From NCBI GenBank assembly GCA_019261985.1, contig JAFAQY010000114.1, forward strand, positions 42,155 to 106,154: DNA of 64,000 bases, given 5' to 3'. The stretch comes from Bryobacterales bacterium. Its GTDB lineage: Bacteria > Acidobacteriota > Terriglobia > Bryobacterales > Bryobacteraceae. A program made the translations under genes and the position numbers. Positions 53,946 to 63,207 of this stretch are shown here, in pieces (position 1 is the first letter of the stretch; each line of letters opens with the position of its first letter). Below the pieces are notes generated by a model that saw only the letters and a program-made list of their open reading frames with translations, did no database searches and was not told where the DNA came from.

Positions 53946-54463
53946 TACAGCATCTTCTGTATGTGGGCGACGAATTCCGGATCGGTCCAATTCTGATTGC
54001 TGATAATTTTTTCGACAACCTTGCCGGAGGAATCGATGATGTAGGTTTCGGGAAATTCGAAGGTTCCGTAGCGCGAAGCGATGGTGGCGTCGGGATCGCG
54101 CCAGGTATCGAACGTGATATGAAAGCTGTCGAGGAAGCGCTTGTAATTATTCTCGTTCACATCCACGCTGACTCCCAGCACTACGACTCCTTGAGGCGCC
54201 AACTGGCGCTGGAACGCATTCAAAGAGGGCACCTCCTCCACACAGGGCGCGCACCAAGTTGCCCAGAAGTTCAGCACCAGGAGTTTACCGCCGAAATCCG
54301 AGGGGGTGATTTTGCGGCCCCGGTCCGTGAGGATGGAAAAATTGGGCGCCTTATCGCCCGCGTTGACAACAGGCGGCTCGAGCGTGCCGTAAACGACCCA
54401 CACGAGCGCCACAGCCAGCAATGCGACTGCGGCTGCGAGGATTCGGTCCGTGTGGGTTTTCAC
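53945..54463 (-). CDS. TlpA/ResA-like thioredoxin
   Basis: 172 aa. N-terminal helix (LAAAVALLAVALVWVVYGTL) anchors it to the membrane; the periplasmic thioredoxin domain has WATWCAPCVEEVPSLNAF (CxxC) and a later WRDPDATIASRYG and TYIIDSSGKVVEK. Reduces disulfides, often for cytochrome c maturation. Its stop TAA overlaps the ATG of the dehydrogenase by 1 base. Confidence 0.88.
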   Translation of the reverse strand: MKTHTDRILAAAVALLAVALVWVVYGTLEPPVVNAGDKAPNFSILTDRGRKITPSDFGGKLLVLNFWATWCAPCVEEVPSLNAFQRQLAPQGVVVLGVSVDVNENNYKRFLDSFHITFDTWRDPDATIASRYGTFEFPETYIIDSSGKVVEKIISNQNWTDPEFVAHIQKML

Positions 54464-54474
54464 AATCCCATTTT

Positions 54475-54532
54475 ATAGTAGGACGAGGTTTAGCTTGTCC
54501 GCGGCGATGGACAAGCTGAAGCTTGCCCTACT
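54475..54532. repeat. AGCTTGTCC-type inverted repeat
   Basis: TTTAGCTTGTCC and GGACAAGCTGAAGCTTGCCC form partial palindromes between tlpA-like and kinase genes, with TAGTAGGAC and GCCCTACTA as outer arms. A second repeat family; a similar block lies at 56874-56940. Confidence 0.65.
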
Positions 54533-56042
54533 AAGCCGCGGTGGTAGCCGTATCCGTCTCCATCGGCTGCACTGCTTCCGTTTCCGCCTGCCGCGGCAGC
54601 AGGATGCGGAAGCGGGTACCGGATCCCACAGTGGAGGCGACATCGATGCGGCCGCCGTGCGCCTCAACAATCCAGGAGACGAAGCTCAAGCCGAGGCCCA
54701 GGCCGGAAATCTTATTGGTCTCGGCGTTGCGCACGCGATAGAAACGATCGAATATGTGCGGCAGATCCTCGGGGGCAATACCTACGCCGGTATCTTCAAT
54801 TTCGAGGCTCGCCAGTGCCGGAGAATCGCCGGGACCAACCCGCACATTCACGGCGCCGCCCGCGGGCGTGTACTTGATGGCATTCGAAAGCAGGTTCGAA
54901 ATCAGGCGCTTGATTTGAACGCGATCGGCTGGAACCACGCACCCGGGCGCCACGCTTGCGGTAAGGCGAATATCTTTTTCCTGCGCTGGGATTTGAAACT
55001 GCTCGACGATATCGATCGCTACATCGCCCAAATCCAGCGGGGACCTTTGCAAGACGAGCTGGCCCGATTCCGCCTGCGAAAGCAGTAGCAACGCCCTGAC
55101 GATGCTTGAAAGCTGCTCGACATCTTCGAGAGCGTTAACCATCGCCTCCCGGTACTGCTCGGGTTTTTCCGCGGTGAAGATCGCCACTTCGAGCTGGCCT
55201 CGAATCGACGTGAGAGGTGTTCGCAGTTCGTGCGAGACATCGGTGGAAAAGCGCCGGATTTGTTCGAACGATTGAGCCAGGCGCGCGGTCATGCGATTGA
55301 AGCTGTCGATTAGGTGATCCAGTTCATCGCCTGCGCCGCGCGGTGGAATGCGGAGAGATAAATTCGATCCGGTGATGTTCTGCGCGGCTTGCGCGACTGA
55401 GTTGAGCGGCCAAAGCGCCCGTCCGGCGACCATCCATCCCAGCAGGCTCGAAAGCGCGATGATGCCAGGGACGAAAAGGAAATAGTTGCGAGTGAAGCGC
55501 GCCACGTTGCGCTGGCTGTCGGCGAGGGAACGGCCCATCGCCAGGAAATACCGCTTGCGATGCGTGCCGACCAACCAGCCCCGTTTGACCAGATACGGCG
55601 TGCCGTCCGAACCCCACCGCGTCACGTACTCGGTGAAACCTTCCGGCATGTTTAGAACACGCTTGATGTCGGGCAGCGGATCGAAACCGATCGAGCGATA
55701 CGTCTCGGAATCCTCCAGAGCATGGCCCTCACGGTCGGCAATGAAATAAACCTGCTTCAGCTGGGCGACAATTTGCGTTTCATCTTCATCGGCGGGAGCA
55801 CTCCAGACCGGGCGCTCGTTGTCGATGCTTACCCAGCCTTTAATCGACCCCCAATCATCTTCCAGCAGCATCTGGATGTCGCCCTCGAGCTGGCTCTTCA
55901 GCACTTCGCGGAAGAAAAGACCCACGGCGATCAGCAGCAGCGTGAAAAACAGCACGTAGCTCAGCATTAGCCGGAAGCGCAGGCCACGGGCGAAGCGGAC
56001 GGGCAACTTCGGTATCCCGAACGCTCGGGTTAGTTTAGCCAT
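54531..56042 (-). CDS. HAMP-domain sensor histidine kinase
   Basis: 503 aa from ATG 56042. Two membrane helices (YVLFFTLLLIAVGLFFREVL; YFLFVPGIIALSSLLGWMVA) flank a periplasmic sensor domain; then HAMP, HisKA with FSTDVSHELRTPLTSIRGQL, and HATPase with NLLSNAIKYTPAGGAV, DTGVGIAPEDLPHIFDRFYR and GLGLGLSFV. Heavy-metal-type (CusS-like) arrangement. Partner of the OmpR-family regulator 112 bases upstream. Confidence 0.93.
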   Translation of the reverse strand: MAKLTRAFGIPKLPVRFARGLRFRLMLSYVLFFTLLLIAVGLFFREVLKSQLEGDIQMLLEDDWGSIKGWVSIDNERPVWSAPADEDETQIVAQLKQVYFIADREGHALEDSETYRSIGFDPLPDIKRVLNMPEGFTEYVTRWGSDGTPYLVKRGWLVGTHRKRYFLAMGRSLADSQRNVARFTRNYFLFVPGIIALSSLLGWMVAGRALWPLNSVAQAAQNITGSNLSLRIPPRGAGDELDHLIDSFNRMTARLAQSFEQIRRFSTDVSHELRTPLTSIRGQLEVAIFTAEKPEQYREAMVNALEDVEQLSSIVRALLLLSQAESGQLVLQRSPLDLGDVAIDIVEQFQIPAQEKDIRLTASVAPGCVVPADRVQIKRLISNLLSNAIKYTPAGGAVNVRVGPGDSPALASLEIEDTGVGIAPEDLPHIFDRFYRVRNAETNKISGLGLGLSFVSWIVEAHGGRIDVASTVGSGTRFRILLPRQAETEAVQPMETDTATTAA

Positions 56043-56094
56043 TGCTTTTTCCTGCGCGCGAAGTGCTGATCGCGGGCGGGAGATCGCGGAAACG

Positions 56095-56145
56095 CCAGCC
56101 AGGCGGGTTGGCAACCCGCCGCAGGATGGCATCCTGCTCCACACG
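56095..56145. repeat. Dispersed palindromes between kinase and regulator
   Basis: GGCGGGTTGGCAACCCGCC and GCAGGATGGCATCCTGC in tandem. Confidence 0.75.
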
Positions 56146-56153
56146 GAACATCA

Positions 56154-56837
56154 TTAACCTTTGCTTCCTTCTGGCGCTTCCAATAGATACCCTATGCCGC
56201 GCACGGTCTGAATCATTTTCTGCGGCCATTTGTCGTCGATTTTACTGCGCAAATGACGAATATACACATCCACGATATTCGTCAGGCCGTCATAATCCAT
56301 GTCCCAGACGTGCTCGACAATCATGGTCCGGCTGAGGGGGCGGCCGCGGTTGCGCATCAGATATTCAAGAATACTGAATTCTTTGGGCGCCAGCTCGATG
56401 TTCTCCCCGGCGCGGGTGACTTTCCGCCGGATGCAGTCGAGCATCAGATCGCCGACTTGCAAGCGCTCAGGTGTCGGCTGCCCCCGGCGCAACAGCACGC
56501 GCACCCGGGCAAGCAGTTCCACAAAGGCGAAGGGTTTGACGAGGTAATCGTCAGCGCCGCCCTCCAAGCCCTTGACGCGGTCGTCGACAGCTCCGCGAGC
56601 GCTTAAGATCAGTACCGGCGGACTGGCCTTGCGGTTGCGGATTTTTTGAAGCACCGTCAGCCCATCCATGTCCGGCAAGCCGAGATCGAGGATCACCATG
56701 TCGTATTCGGTCGTGTGGACCAGATCGATGGCCCGCGACCCGTCGTTTGCGACATCCACGGCATAGCCGGCGCTTTCCAGGCCGCGCGAGACAAAGTCGG
56801 CGATGCGTTTCTCGTCTTCTATCACCAGGATGCGCAT
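56154..56837 (-). CDS. OmpR-family response regulator
   Basis: 227 aa. Receiver domain (ILVIEDEKRIADFVSRGL; the acceptor Asp in VILDLGLPDMDGL; DDYLVKPF) and a winged-helix DNA-binding domain (TRAGENIELAPKEFSILEYL, YIRHLRSKIDDK, IQTVRGIGYLLE). First gene of the two-component pair; CusR/MprA-like. A copper or membrane-stress signal is plausible but is not shown. Confidence 0.94.
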   Translation of the reverse strand: MRILVIEDEKRIADFVSRGLESAGYAVDVANDGSRAIDLVHTTEYDMVILDLGLPDMDGLTVLQKIRNRKASPPVLILSARGAVDDRVKGLEGGADDYLVKPFAFVELLARVRVLLRRGQPTPERLQVGDLMLDCIRRKVTRAGENIELAPKEFSILEYLMRNRGRPLSRTMIVEHVWDMDYDGLTNIVDVYIRHLRSKIDDKWPQKMIQTVRGIGYLLEAPEGSKG

Positions 56838-56873
56838 ATCAGCTTACATTCTAAACGCGCGTAAGCGGGGGTT

Positions 56874-56940
56874 GGTTCCAACGATGGACAAGCTTAGCTT
56901 GTCCTACTTCAAAATGGACAAGCTAAGGCTTGTCCTACTT
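56874..56940. repeat. AGCTTGTCC-type inverted repeat, two copies
   Basis: GGACAAGCTTAGCTTGTCC and GGACAAGCTAAGGCTTGTCC in tandem, each followed by TACTTCAA. The second ends at the stop codon of the M1-like gene and could act as its terminator. Confidence 0.7.
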
Positions 56941-58892
56941 CAATTGGATGCGCGCTGGCGTTCGTAGGGTGTATTGATGTATTTCTGCGCCTCTTCGAGC
57001 GCGCTCTGGGTGTCGTCGTTGGTTCTTAAGGCTTGTTTGTATTCGTTCACCGCGCGGTCGCGCTGGCCGCTGATATCGAGCACCTGACCGAGCTTGATGT
57101 GGGACCAGACCTCGGTCCACTTCGGCTCCAGGTCGCCGTTCAGCGCCTCGCGGAACTCGTTGGCCGAGCTTTGCCATGTCGCCTGGAGGAAGTACAGCTC
57201 GCCAATGCGGTAATGCGCGAGGGAACTGTTGCGGGCGACATCCAGCGCCTTCTGATATTCCTTCAGAGCCTCGCTGAATTCGCTGACTTCCGCGAACTGC
57301 TCGCCTCGGCGGATGGCGACGGCAACACGCATCGCGTTATCGAAGCGGAGCACCTGACCCTTGGGGTCCAAAGTCACGCCGCCCGGGCGAGGCTTGCCGA
57401 AGGTATCGATCGAAAACTCGGACGACGTGCCGACCACCTGAACCACCTTTTCTTCGGGATTGCCTTCGGTCTCGATGTGGACCGTTACCGGCATGCTGAA
57501 CGTGTCGAGGTCTTGGGCAATTTTGCCGACTACGCGGAAGCCTTTCTGGGTACGGAAGACGGTGTAATCCAGCTTGAATTCCGGAGCTCCGCTCGATTCA
57601 ATCCAGTTGACGAAAAAGAAGTTCAGGTTCTGCTCGGAAATCTGTTCGGCGAGCTTGCGGAAATCGTCGGTGGTGATGGATTTATATGCGAACCGCTCAG
57701 GGAGGGCCTTGAGTAAAGCCAAAAATTTGTCGTCGCCCATTACCCCGCGGAGCATATTGAGCACCGCCGCGCCTTTTCCCGCCGTCGCAGCCCAGAATTC
57801 GGGCGAATAATCTTCGAGACGGGCAGATTGAATTAACGGCGGCTGCTCCACGGTGAGGGCTTCGACGTAGGTGTCGTGCACCTGCTGCTGCATGGCCCCC
57901 GATCCATTCGCGTGATCTACATAAAGCAGCTCGGAATAGCGGGCGAGGCCGTTCTCAATCCACAGATGATTACGCGATGCGGGCGAGACCAGCGTCCCCC
58001 ACCACTGCCGCGCAACTTGATTCGCGACCAGCTTGATATTGACTTCCTTCGCCATCGCGCCAGGAGCAAGGAAGACCAATCCCGGAGCGGAATAGCCGTT
58101 GGGCGCGCCGGATTCAGTCTCGACGATGGTGAGATTTCGCTTCAACGGGGAGCCATAAAGGCTGCTGAAATAAATCATCGCCTTCGAAAACTCCTCGCCG
58201 TAAGCATCTGCGGTTTCTGCGCCTTTGCGCACGTAGAAACTTGTTGTTACGCCGCCGGAAGACACGTTCTTAGGCGCGCCGCGGACGACCGCAATGCTGC
58301 CCGGAAACGACGCTTGGGTGAACTCCCAGCGAGTGGTGTTCGGACCGGCGGTGGTATCGATTCCGCTGCCGATTACCTTGTAGCCGTCCGGCACCGTCAC
58401 GTCAATCGTCGCCGCGAAGCGGTCCGTCGTGTAGTCGTTCACGGGGAACCAGCGCGCCGGGTACATCAGGTACGCATAATCGGGGTGAATGGCGGCGAAT
58501 CGAATTCCGAAAACCGGCGATTCTTCATCCCCGGTTAGCTTGCCGTTGTAGTAGAAAGTCAGCGCGGCCGTTTTCCCGCGCGCGACGGGCTGCGGAAGCG
58601 TGAGGCGCACGCTCATATCCTGCTGAAGCCGAGAGGCGGGGATCTGACGGCCTTCCTCGTCCGTCACTTTGTCGAGGCTTAATGCGTTGTTAAGCTCGAA
58701 GAAGATGTTGGAGGCATCGTCCACGGCAGTGAACCGCACCTTCGCCGAGGCCTCCAACGTCTGCGCCTGCGGATCGATGCGCGCCTTAATGGCGTAATCC
58801 TGAACGTCAATCCTCTGCTGTGCGCCCCGGCTTTGCGCGAATACAGGCGAAAACGCGGTACAGGCAGCTAGAACGGCCACCTCAATTCGCAT
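56940..58892 (-). CDS. M1-peptidase-fold protein without zinc ligands, with TPR
   Basis: 650 aa from ATG 58892, with signal peptide (VAVLAACTAFSPVFA). The fold follows M1 aminopeptidases: an N-terminal beta domain (RIDPQAQTLEASAKVRFTAV), a catalytic-domain-like part, then tandem TPR-like helices (ALKEYQKALDVARNSSLAHY). The zinc motif, normally HExxH in HELAHQWWG, reads ANQVARQWWG, and the downstream NEG is ENG, so both His ligands are gone. It is therefore probably a binding protein or an inactive paralogue. Start upstream (TTG 58904) is less likely. Confidence 0.8.
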   Translation of the reverse strand: MRIEVAVLAACTAFSPVFAQSRGAQQRIDVQDYAIKARIDPQAQTLEASAKVRFTAVDDASNIFFELNNALSLDKVTDEEGRQIPASRLQQDMSVRLTLPQPVARGKTAALTFYYNGKLTGDEESPVFGIRFAAIHPDYAYLMYPARWFPVNDYTTDRFAATIDVTVPDGYKVIGSGIDTTAGPNTTRWEFTQASFPGSIAVVRGAPKNVSSGGVTTSFYVRKGAETADAYGEEFSKAMIYFSSLYGSPLKRNLTIVETESGAPNGYSAPGLVFLAPGAMAKEVNIKLVANQVARQWWGTLVSPASRNHLWIENGLARYSELLYVDHANGSGAMQQQVHDTYVEALTVEQPPLIQSARLEDYSPEFWAATAGKGAAVLNMLRGVMGDDKFLALLKALPERFAYKSITTDDFRKLAEQISEQNLNFFFVNWIESSGAPEFKLDYTVFRTQKGFRVVGKIAQDLDTFSMPVTVHIETEGNPEEKVVQVVGTSSEFSIDTFGKPRPGGVTLDPKGQVLRFDNAMRVAVAIRRGEQFAEVSEFSEALKEYQKALDVARNSSLAHYRIGELYFLQATWQSSANEFREALNGDLEPKWTEVWSHIKLGQVLDISGQRDRAVNEYKQALRTNDDTQSALEEAQKYINTPYERQRASN

Positions 58893-59291
58893 GGTGCACT
58901 CCAAACCTATATGTCCGGCCCGAGCCGGTCTATTACCAAATTAGCGCGTTTAAAGCGCCACAGGTCGTTTCAGGGAATCCCAGCGCGGCGGCACACGCCT
59001 CCACGGAGCCGGGTGAGCACATCCCTTGACCTTTTGATGTATGCCGTTGGGTTGCGTTCCTTTAATTTTTCGCGGCGTGCGAAGATGCAAGACCGCAGAG
59101 AGAAAAGTTGTTGTACTTAGCAGCTAACCCGGATTTCTCACCAGTGAATGAGAGCGACCGTTCCGAGCGGCAACATGGAGGCCGGCTGAGGGAGACGGGC
59201 GGATGAGGAGCGTCCCAGGATCGGTGAAGACGCACTAATCCTGGGAGCCTGTTCGAGGAGAAGATTGTCAAAGAACGTTACGGCCAGCCAG

Positions 59292-59470
59292 TCACCCGGT
59301 CAAAGCTTGGTGCACTTGGGCGAACAGTTCCGGCCAAGGATAGGAGCGCGGCAACGAGATCCAAACCTTACGCACCGTAACACGCACCAACGCTGCGACT
59401 TTCAGCAATCGCAAACGTATGGTGGCGGCTTGCGCAGCGGCCAGTTCGGTGGTCTTCAGGCCCACGCTAG
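59292..59470 (-). pseudogene. IS1380-type transposase, C-terminal remnant
   Basis: The last 55-60 residues (TTELAAAQAATIRLRLLKVA, then LVRVTVRKVWISLPRSYPWP and ELFAQVHQAL) match the C-terminus of IS1380 transposases. Everything before it is missing or out of frame. The 880-base stretch 58893-59774 otherwise holds no gene; it includes an AT-poor block near 59130-59260 that may be the IS end. Confidence 0.7.
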
Positions 59471-59774
59471 AAATGGGAGCTACTCCTCTAGCCTGAACGG
59501 CGAAGCTAAGTCCTCCACACTCCAGCGCACACCAAGCCGACGAATCCCTTTTCCCGAGCGGATAGCCGCGCCTCGCGCTGAAATGCTTGCAAAATGTTAA
59601 AGATAATCCGGGAGATCGGGGAAAGTCAAGCGGAGCGCAGCGGGTGATGCGGGGGAATATCGGGAATAGCGAGTCGGATCGCATCAGGATGTACCTTCGT
59701 ACTGTACCTCAGGACATTGTGGCGATTTCCGGCGCCGCGTATGATCCTCTTATCCCGTTGCGGAGGTGAAAGGC

Positions 59775-60584
59775 ATGAAGCTCTTCCTGATAGCGATAGT
59801 GGGCGGCACGCTGGCCGCCCAAAATATGACCGTGGCTCCGGGGAATTGGCGACAGGCCGGAATTTCCCTGGTGTCTTCATCCGATCCAGCCTTCGCCGGT
59901 TTGGCTCCCGCTCTCGTCCCGCCGAGCGCCCCGAACTTGGCCCCCACTTTTCCATACTCCTTCGTTCTGAGGAACGGAACCGGAAAGGCCATAATCGCTC
60001 TCGGCGTCAGATGGACATGCACGGACGCGGCGGGCCACGTCCGAACCCATGACCGAGCGTGGATAAACCAGATCACGCCAACGAGCAGCGGGACTGTAGC
60101 GGCGGGCGCGGACCGTCTTGTGACACCGATCCTTTCCCCGGGGACGGACGCCAGTGCTATCGCGAGCGAGTTAGCGAAGTTTCAGGCCCAGCAGAGCGTC
60201 TCCGTGTCGCTCGAGGCTGTCGTGCTGAGCGATGGAACCGCGCTCGGCACGGACGCAAACAACACCATCCCGCGCGTACAAGCGCGGCTGGATGCACAGA
60301 AGCAGGTGCTTACCGGTATCACCGCCGCGTGGCAGCAGGGAGGAGCCGGCGCTGTGACCGGGTACCTGCAAGGAATAGTAGTCGCCGCGCCGCCTCCGCA
60401 TGGCGACATGGCAGCGGTTAAGGCCCCGACCCCGTCGGCCGCCTACGCAATGGGCCTCTCGGATATGCAGCGCCAACTCGCGAGCGGTCTTCTAAAGAGA
60501 GCTTCCAGCGATCCGGGAGCCGTCGCCGGCTTTGCGCAGCGGCTACTAGCTACGAGGAATTACCCCAACATTCAACATCAATGA
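59775..60584 (+). CDS. Secreted protein of unknown function
   Basis: 269 aa. Signal peptide (MKLFLIAIVGGTLAAQ). ATG 59775 follows GGAGG by 8 bases; GTG 59766 is less likely. The body shows NWRQAGISLVSSSDPAFAGL, a beta-sandwich-like part (FVLRNGTGKAIIALGVRWTC) and an Ala/Gln-rich C-terminal half. Not recognised. First gene of a cluster of exported proteins that runs to 63207; the next gene begins 17 bases later. Confidence 0.75.
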   Translation: MKLFLIAIVGGTLAAQNMTVAPGNWRQAGISLVSSSDPAFAGLAPALVPPSAPNLAPTFPYSFVLRNGTGKAIIALGVRWTCTDAAGHVRTHDRAWINQITPTSSGTVAAGADRLVTPILSPGTDASAIASELAKFQAQQSVSVSLEAVVLSDGTALGTDANNTIPRVQARLDAQKQVLTGITAAWQQGGAGAVTGYLQGIVVAAPPPHGDMAAVKAPTPSAAYAMGLSDMQRQLASGLLKRASSDPGAVAGFAQRLLATRNYPNIQHQ

Positions 60585-60600
60585 GGAGAAACACACCACC

Positions 60601-61053
60601 ATGCAAAAGTTATCAACGCCGCAGCGCCTGGGACCGTGGGCACTGACCCTAGCCTTCCTGTGCCTCAGTGCGGCGCTGCCCGCCAGTGCGGACGGCGTCG
60701 TCGACAGGAGCACGGCCGTCTGCAATCCATGCTCCGCGAGCAACGATGGCTACGGCCCAATTAGCCTCGGGCAGGGGTCCGGCGTTGGTGCCCTCTGCAC
60801 TATCTCCGGCTCGGTCGGGTCCATAGGCACAGCGAGCGGGTACTGGGACATCGAGTACTACACGCTCTGGAGCGAGTCATATGCGTCTTCGGCAAACGTC
60901 GACAGCGATGCTCATCTCTATGGCATCTACTATGGTATGGGGTGGGACTCCTCGGGGTCTGCCGACTGCAGCGGGAACAGCAGTGGGATCGTAAACAACT
61001 CGGATGGCTACGACTACGGAACTGCCGCAACGAACTCCGGCTACTTTGGGTAA
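60601..61053 (+). CDS. Small secreted Gly/Ser/Tyr-rich protein
   Basis: 150 aa. Signal peptide (LALAFLCLSA-like segment, ALPASADG with cleavage after ASA). The mature part begins with VVDRSTAVCNPCSASNDGYG, has two more Cys, and is rich in Gly, Ser, Tyr, Asp (GYWDIEYYTLWSESYASSAN and SNNSDGYDYG-like). AGGAG precedes the start by about 11 bases. Function unknown. Likely cotranscribed with the gene before it. Confidence 0.7.
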   Translation: MQKLSTPQRLGPWALTLAFLCLSAALPASADGVVDRSTAVCNPCSASNDGYGPISLGQGSGVGALCTISGSVGSIGTASGYWDIEYYTLWSESYASSANVDSDAHLYGIYYGMGWDSSGSADCSGNSSGIVNNSDGYDYGTAATNSGYFG

Positions 61054-61264
61054 GCCCGCGGGCTGCTATCATCATTGAAAGAGGGACCCTCGTTGAAGCT
61101 CCTGGGTCTTTACATGGCGACGGGGTGCTACGCCTGCACAATGGCTGCAGGCCAGAGCCTCCTCCTTTTCCTCGGCGAGCAGCCCCAGATTCGAATCCTC
61201 CCATCCTTCCACATTCGGGCGGAGCCCGCGTCGGCCCGCGATCCCAGATCTAGGATCGAGTGTC

Positions 61265-62137
61265 GTGCTGCACCGTTCCGCCGACGGTTCCGTAGTGGCG
61301 CGCAGGGTCGTGACGGACGCCGCTGACAGCGTCTATTTCGCCTACGAGCTGGCCATCGAGTCGGGGGGACAGCCAGATACATTCCTTGCAAGCTTTCGGC
61401 CCCTGGATCCGTCCAGCGCAGGCTTAGATCCGGCCGAGTGGAGAATACAGGGGTCGGCAGCTTTTCCACCGCAACGCACGATCCATTTGGGTGAATCCAT
61501 CGCGATCCCTCTCGGTGTGGCGCCCGGGTCAGGCGCCAGTCTAACCGATGAGATTGCTGTTGACGGGAGGCCGCTCCGCGTCGAGGCAGGCACGCTGTAT
61601 CTGCGTGACAAGTTAGCCTTGGGTCGGTCCCGACTCTTCCTGACGATGGAATTGCGCCGGCGCGGCATTGAGCTCACTCCGCCCGCTAACCAGGGATCTA
61701 GCCCGCCTCCCGATCCCACGATACCGGGCGTGCCGCGCCAGTTCGTCGCCGCCGACGCAGAGTTCAAAACACAGCTCTTTTTACGCCTCAGTGTGAACGG
61801 AGGCCCCGAGACCGACCTCCCGTCCGCTCGTGGAAGGCTGATCTGGTTCTCTCCCTCAGGGCGCGGAAGATACATTCTCTCCCTCGTCCCGCGTCCCGAA
61901 CTGGGTTTCGTCAAGGCTGGCGAGGCGCGAGGCGGCTACCTCAACCTCCAGATGGGCGGCGACTCGTTCGTCCTCACATCGGGGGCTTCGATCGCGCCCG
62001 CCGGGGCCCCCTATTTCGTCTACGCACTGCACGATCCCGAATGGGAGCCTGCGGCCTCGTCGCAGCGCGACAAGCCCCAGGCCGGCTCAGTGGGGCCGGA
62101 AGAGATCGCATCGCTTCGTAAGGAGCAGGTCAAGTGA
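61265..62137 (+). CDS. Exported-type protein A of a tandem paralogous pair
   Basis: 290 aa from GTG 61265. Contains ESIAIPLGVAPGSGASL, then SGRGRYILSLVPRPELGFVK and a final FVYALHDPEWEP. The gene after it has the matching stretches PGETLAIDL, GRGRFVLSLVPRPDF and IIYLRRDPNWEP. This C-terminal domain is common in Solibacter-like genomes; its role is unknown. No signal peptide is encoded from this start; a TTG at 61093 in another frame has a good binding site (AGAGGGA), so a frameshift may separate a lost N-terminus. Confidence 0.65.
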   Translation: MLHRSADGSVVARRVVTDAADSVYFAYELAIESGGQPDTFLASFRPLDPSSAGLDPAEWRIQGSAAFPPQRTIHLGESIAIPLGVAPGSGASLTDEIAVDGRPLRVEAGTLYLRDKLALGRSRLFLTMELRRRGIELTPPANQGSSPPPDPTIPGVPRQFVAADAEFKTQLFLRLSVNGGPETDLPSARGRLIWFSPSGRGRYILSLVPRPELGFVKAGEARGGYLNLQMGGDSFVLTSGASIAPAGAPYFVYALHDPEWEPAASSQRDKPQAGSVGPEEIASLRKEQVK

Positions 62138-63207
62138 AGCGCGCCGGCATTCTCCTTTGCACGCTTCCGGTCCTGGCGCAGGAAGCCAAAACCCTTCATC
62201 CTTCCGACATAATTTTCTACGCTCAGACGGAACCTACGGAGCTTGGCCTCCTCGCCGGCGCCTTTGGCGACATCCCCTCGCCGGGTGAAGGGCAATTCGT
62301 TCTTCACCTTTGGGTCGGTTTACAGGGCCCATATTTCGGATGTGACGCGGTTTTTCAACCCCGCGGCGCGGACGGGGCCTACCTCGCGAGGTTCCAGCCT
62401 CTGAGCCTCCGCGGCCCGGATCTTGCCAAGAACTTCAGGCACACGGGCATGGGGAATCCGTCAAGCTGGATCTATGGCCCTCCCGCGGCTTATCCTTCTC
62501 CGCAGGTCGTTGGGCCAGGCGAAACGCTCGCCATCGACTTGACCCCAGCCGGGGATGAAGGGAAGAGATTCGTCGGGGACGGGAAAAGGCTCATCGGCTA
62601 TGTAGAAATGCCGGAGCCGGCCCCCTCGCGCGCGGCAGCCGAAGCGCAGCTCAAGAACGTGACCACACCCGAGTTGCAAGCGATGTATGCCCGTGTCCTT
62701 CGCGCGGACCAGGAGCTGAATGCGAAGGTAAGTGAAACACGAAAGGAAATCTCCCGACAATTGATCTCCCGTCCGCTGCCGCCCCGGCCACTCGCGCCGC
62801 CTGCTGCCAACATTTCTGGAGCGGCGCGCGACCTGTCTGCCGAAGACGCGGAGCTGGACGTTACGTCTCCCATGGTTTACATCAACGGTGCCCTCCAGGG
62901 TGGCCGAGTGCAAGTACAACTGCGGGGTCCGCTCCCTTGGCTCTATCTCCCGGGACGCGGGCGTTTCGTTCTCTCGCTGGTTCCGCGGCCCGACTTCGAG
63001 CGGGCGGGCAGGGTGGAAGGCCGGAACCTCGTAATTAAATCCGGGGAGGACACCATAGCGCTCCGGTGTGCGGGCCCGATCACAACTGAGTACGAAACTT
63101 ACATCATCTACTTGAGACGCGATCCAAATTGGGAGCCCGATCCGGCCGAGCAGGACCATCCCCTGCTAGGGACGCTCGACCCAGGCGAGATCAAGAGTGA
63201 TCATTGA
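62134..63207 (+). CDS. Exported protein B of a tandem paralogous pair
   Basis: 357 aa. Short signal-like start (MKRAGILLCTLPVLAQ). First half carries the GPYFGCDAVFQPRGADGAYL and GPGETLAIDLTPAGDEGKRF segments shared with protein A; a helical middle (ATPELQAMYARVLRADQEL-like) follows; C-terminal domain with GRGRFVLSLVPRPDFERAG. Overlaps the stop of the gene before it by 4 bases (ATG within GTGA-type junction), and its own 3' end overlaps the convergent LuxR gene by 42 bases. Unknown function. Confidence 0.72.
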   Translation: MKRAGILLCTLPVLAQEAKTLHPSDIIFYAQTEPTELGLLAGAFGDIPSPGEGQFVLHLWVGLQGPYFGCDAVFQPRGADGAYLARFQPLSLRGPDLAKNFRHTGMGNPSSWIYGPPAAYPSPQVVGPGETLAIDLTPAGDEGKRFVGDGKRLIGYVEMPEPAPSRAAAEAQLKNVTTPELQAMYARVLRADQELNAKVSETRKEISRQLISRPLPPRPLAPPAANISGAARDLSAEDAELDVTSPMVYINGALQGGRVQVQLRGPLPWLYLPGRGRFVLSLVPRPDFERAGRVEGRNLVIKSGEDTIALRCAGPITTEYETYIIYLRRDPNWEPDPAEQDHPLLGTLDPGEIKSDH

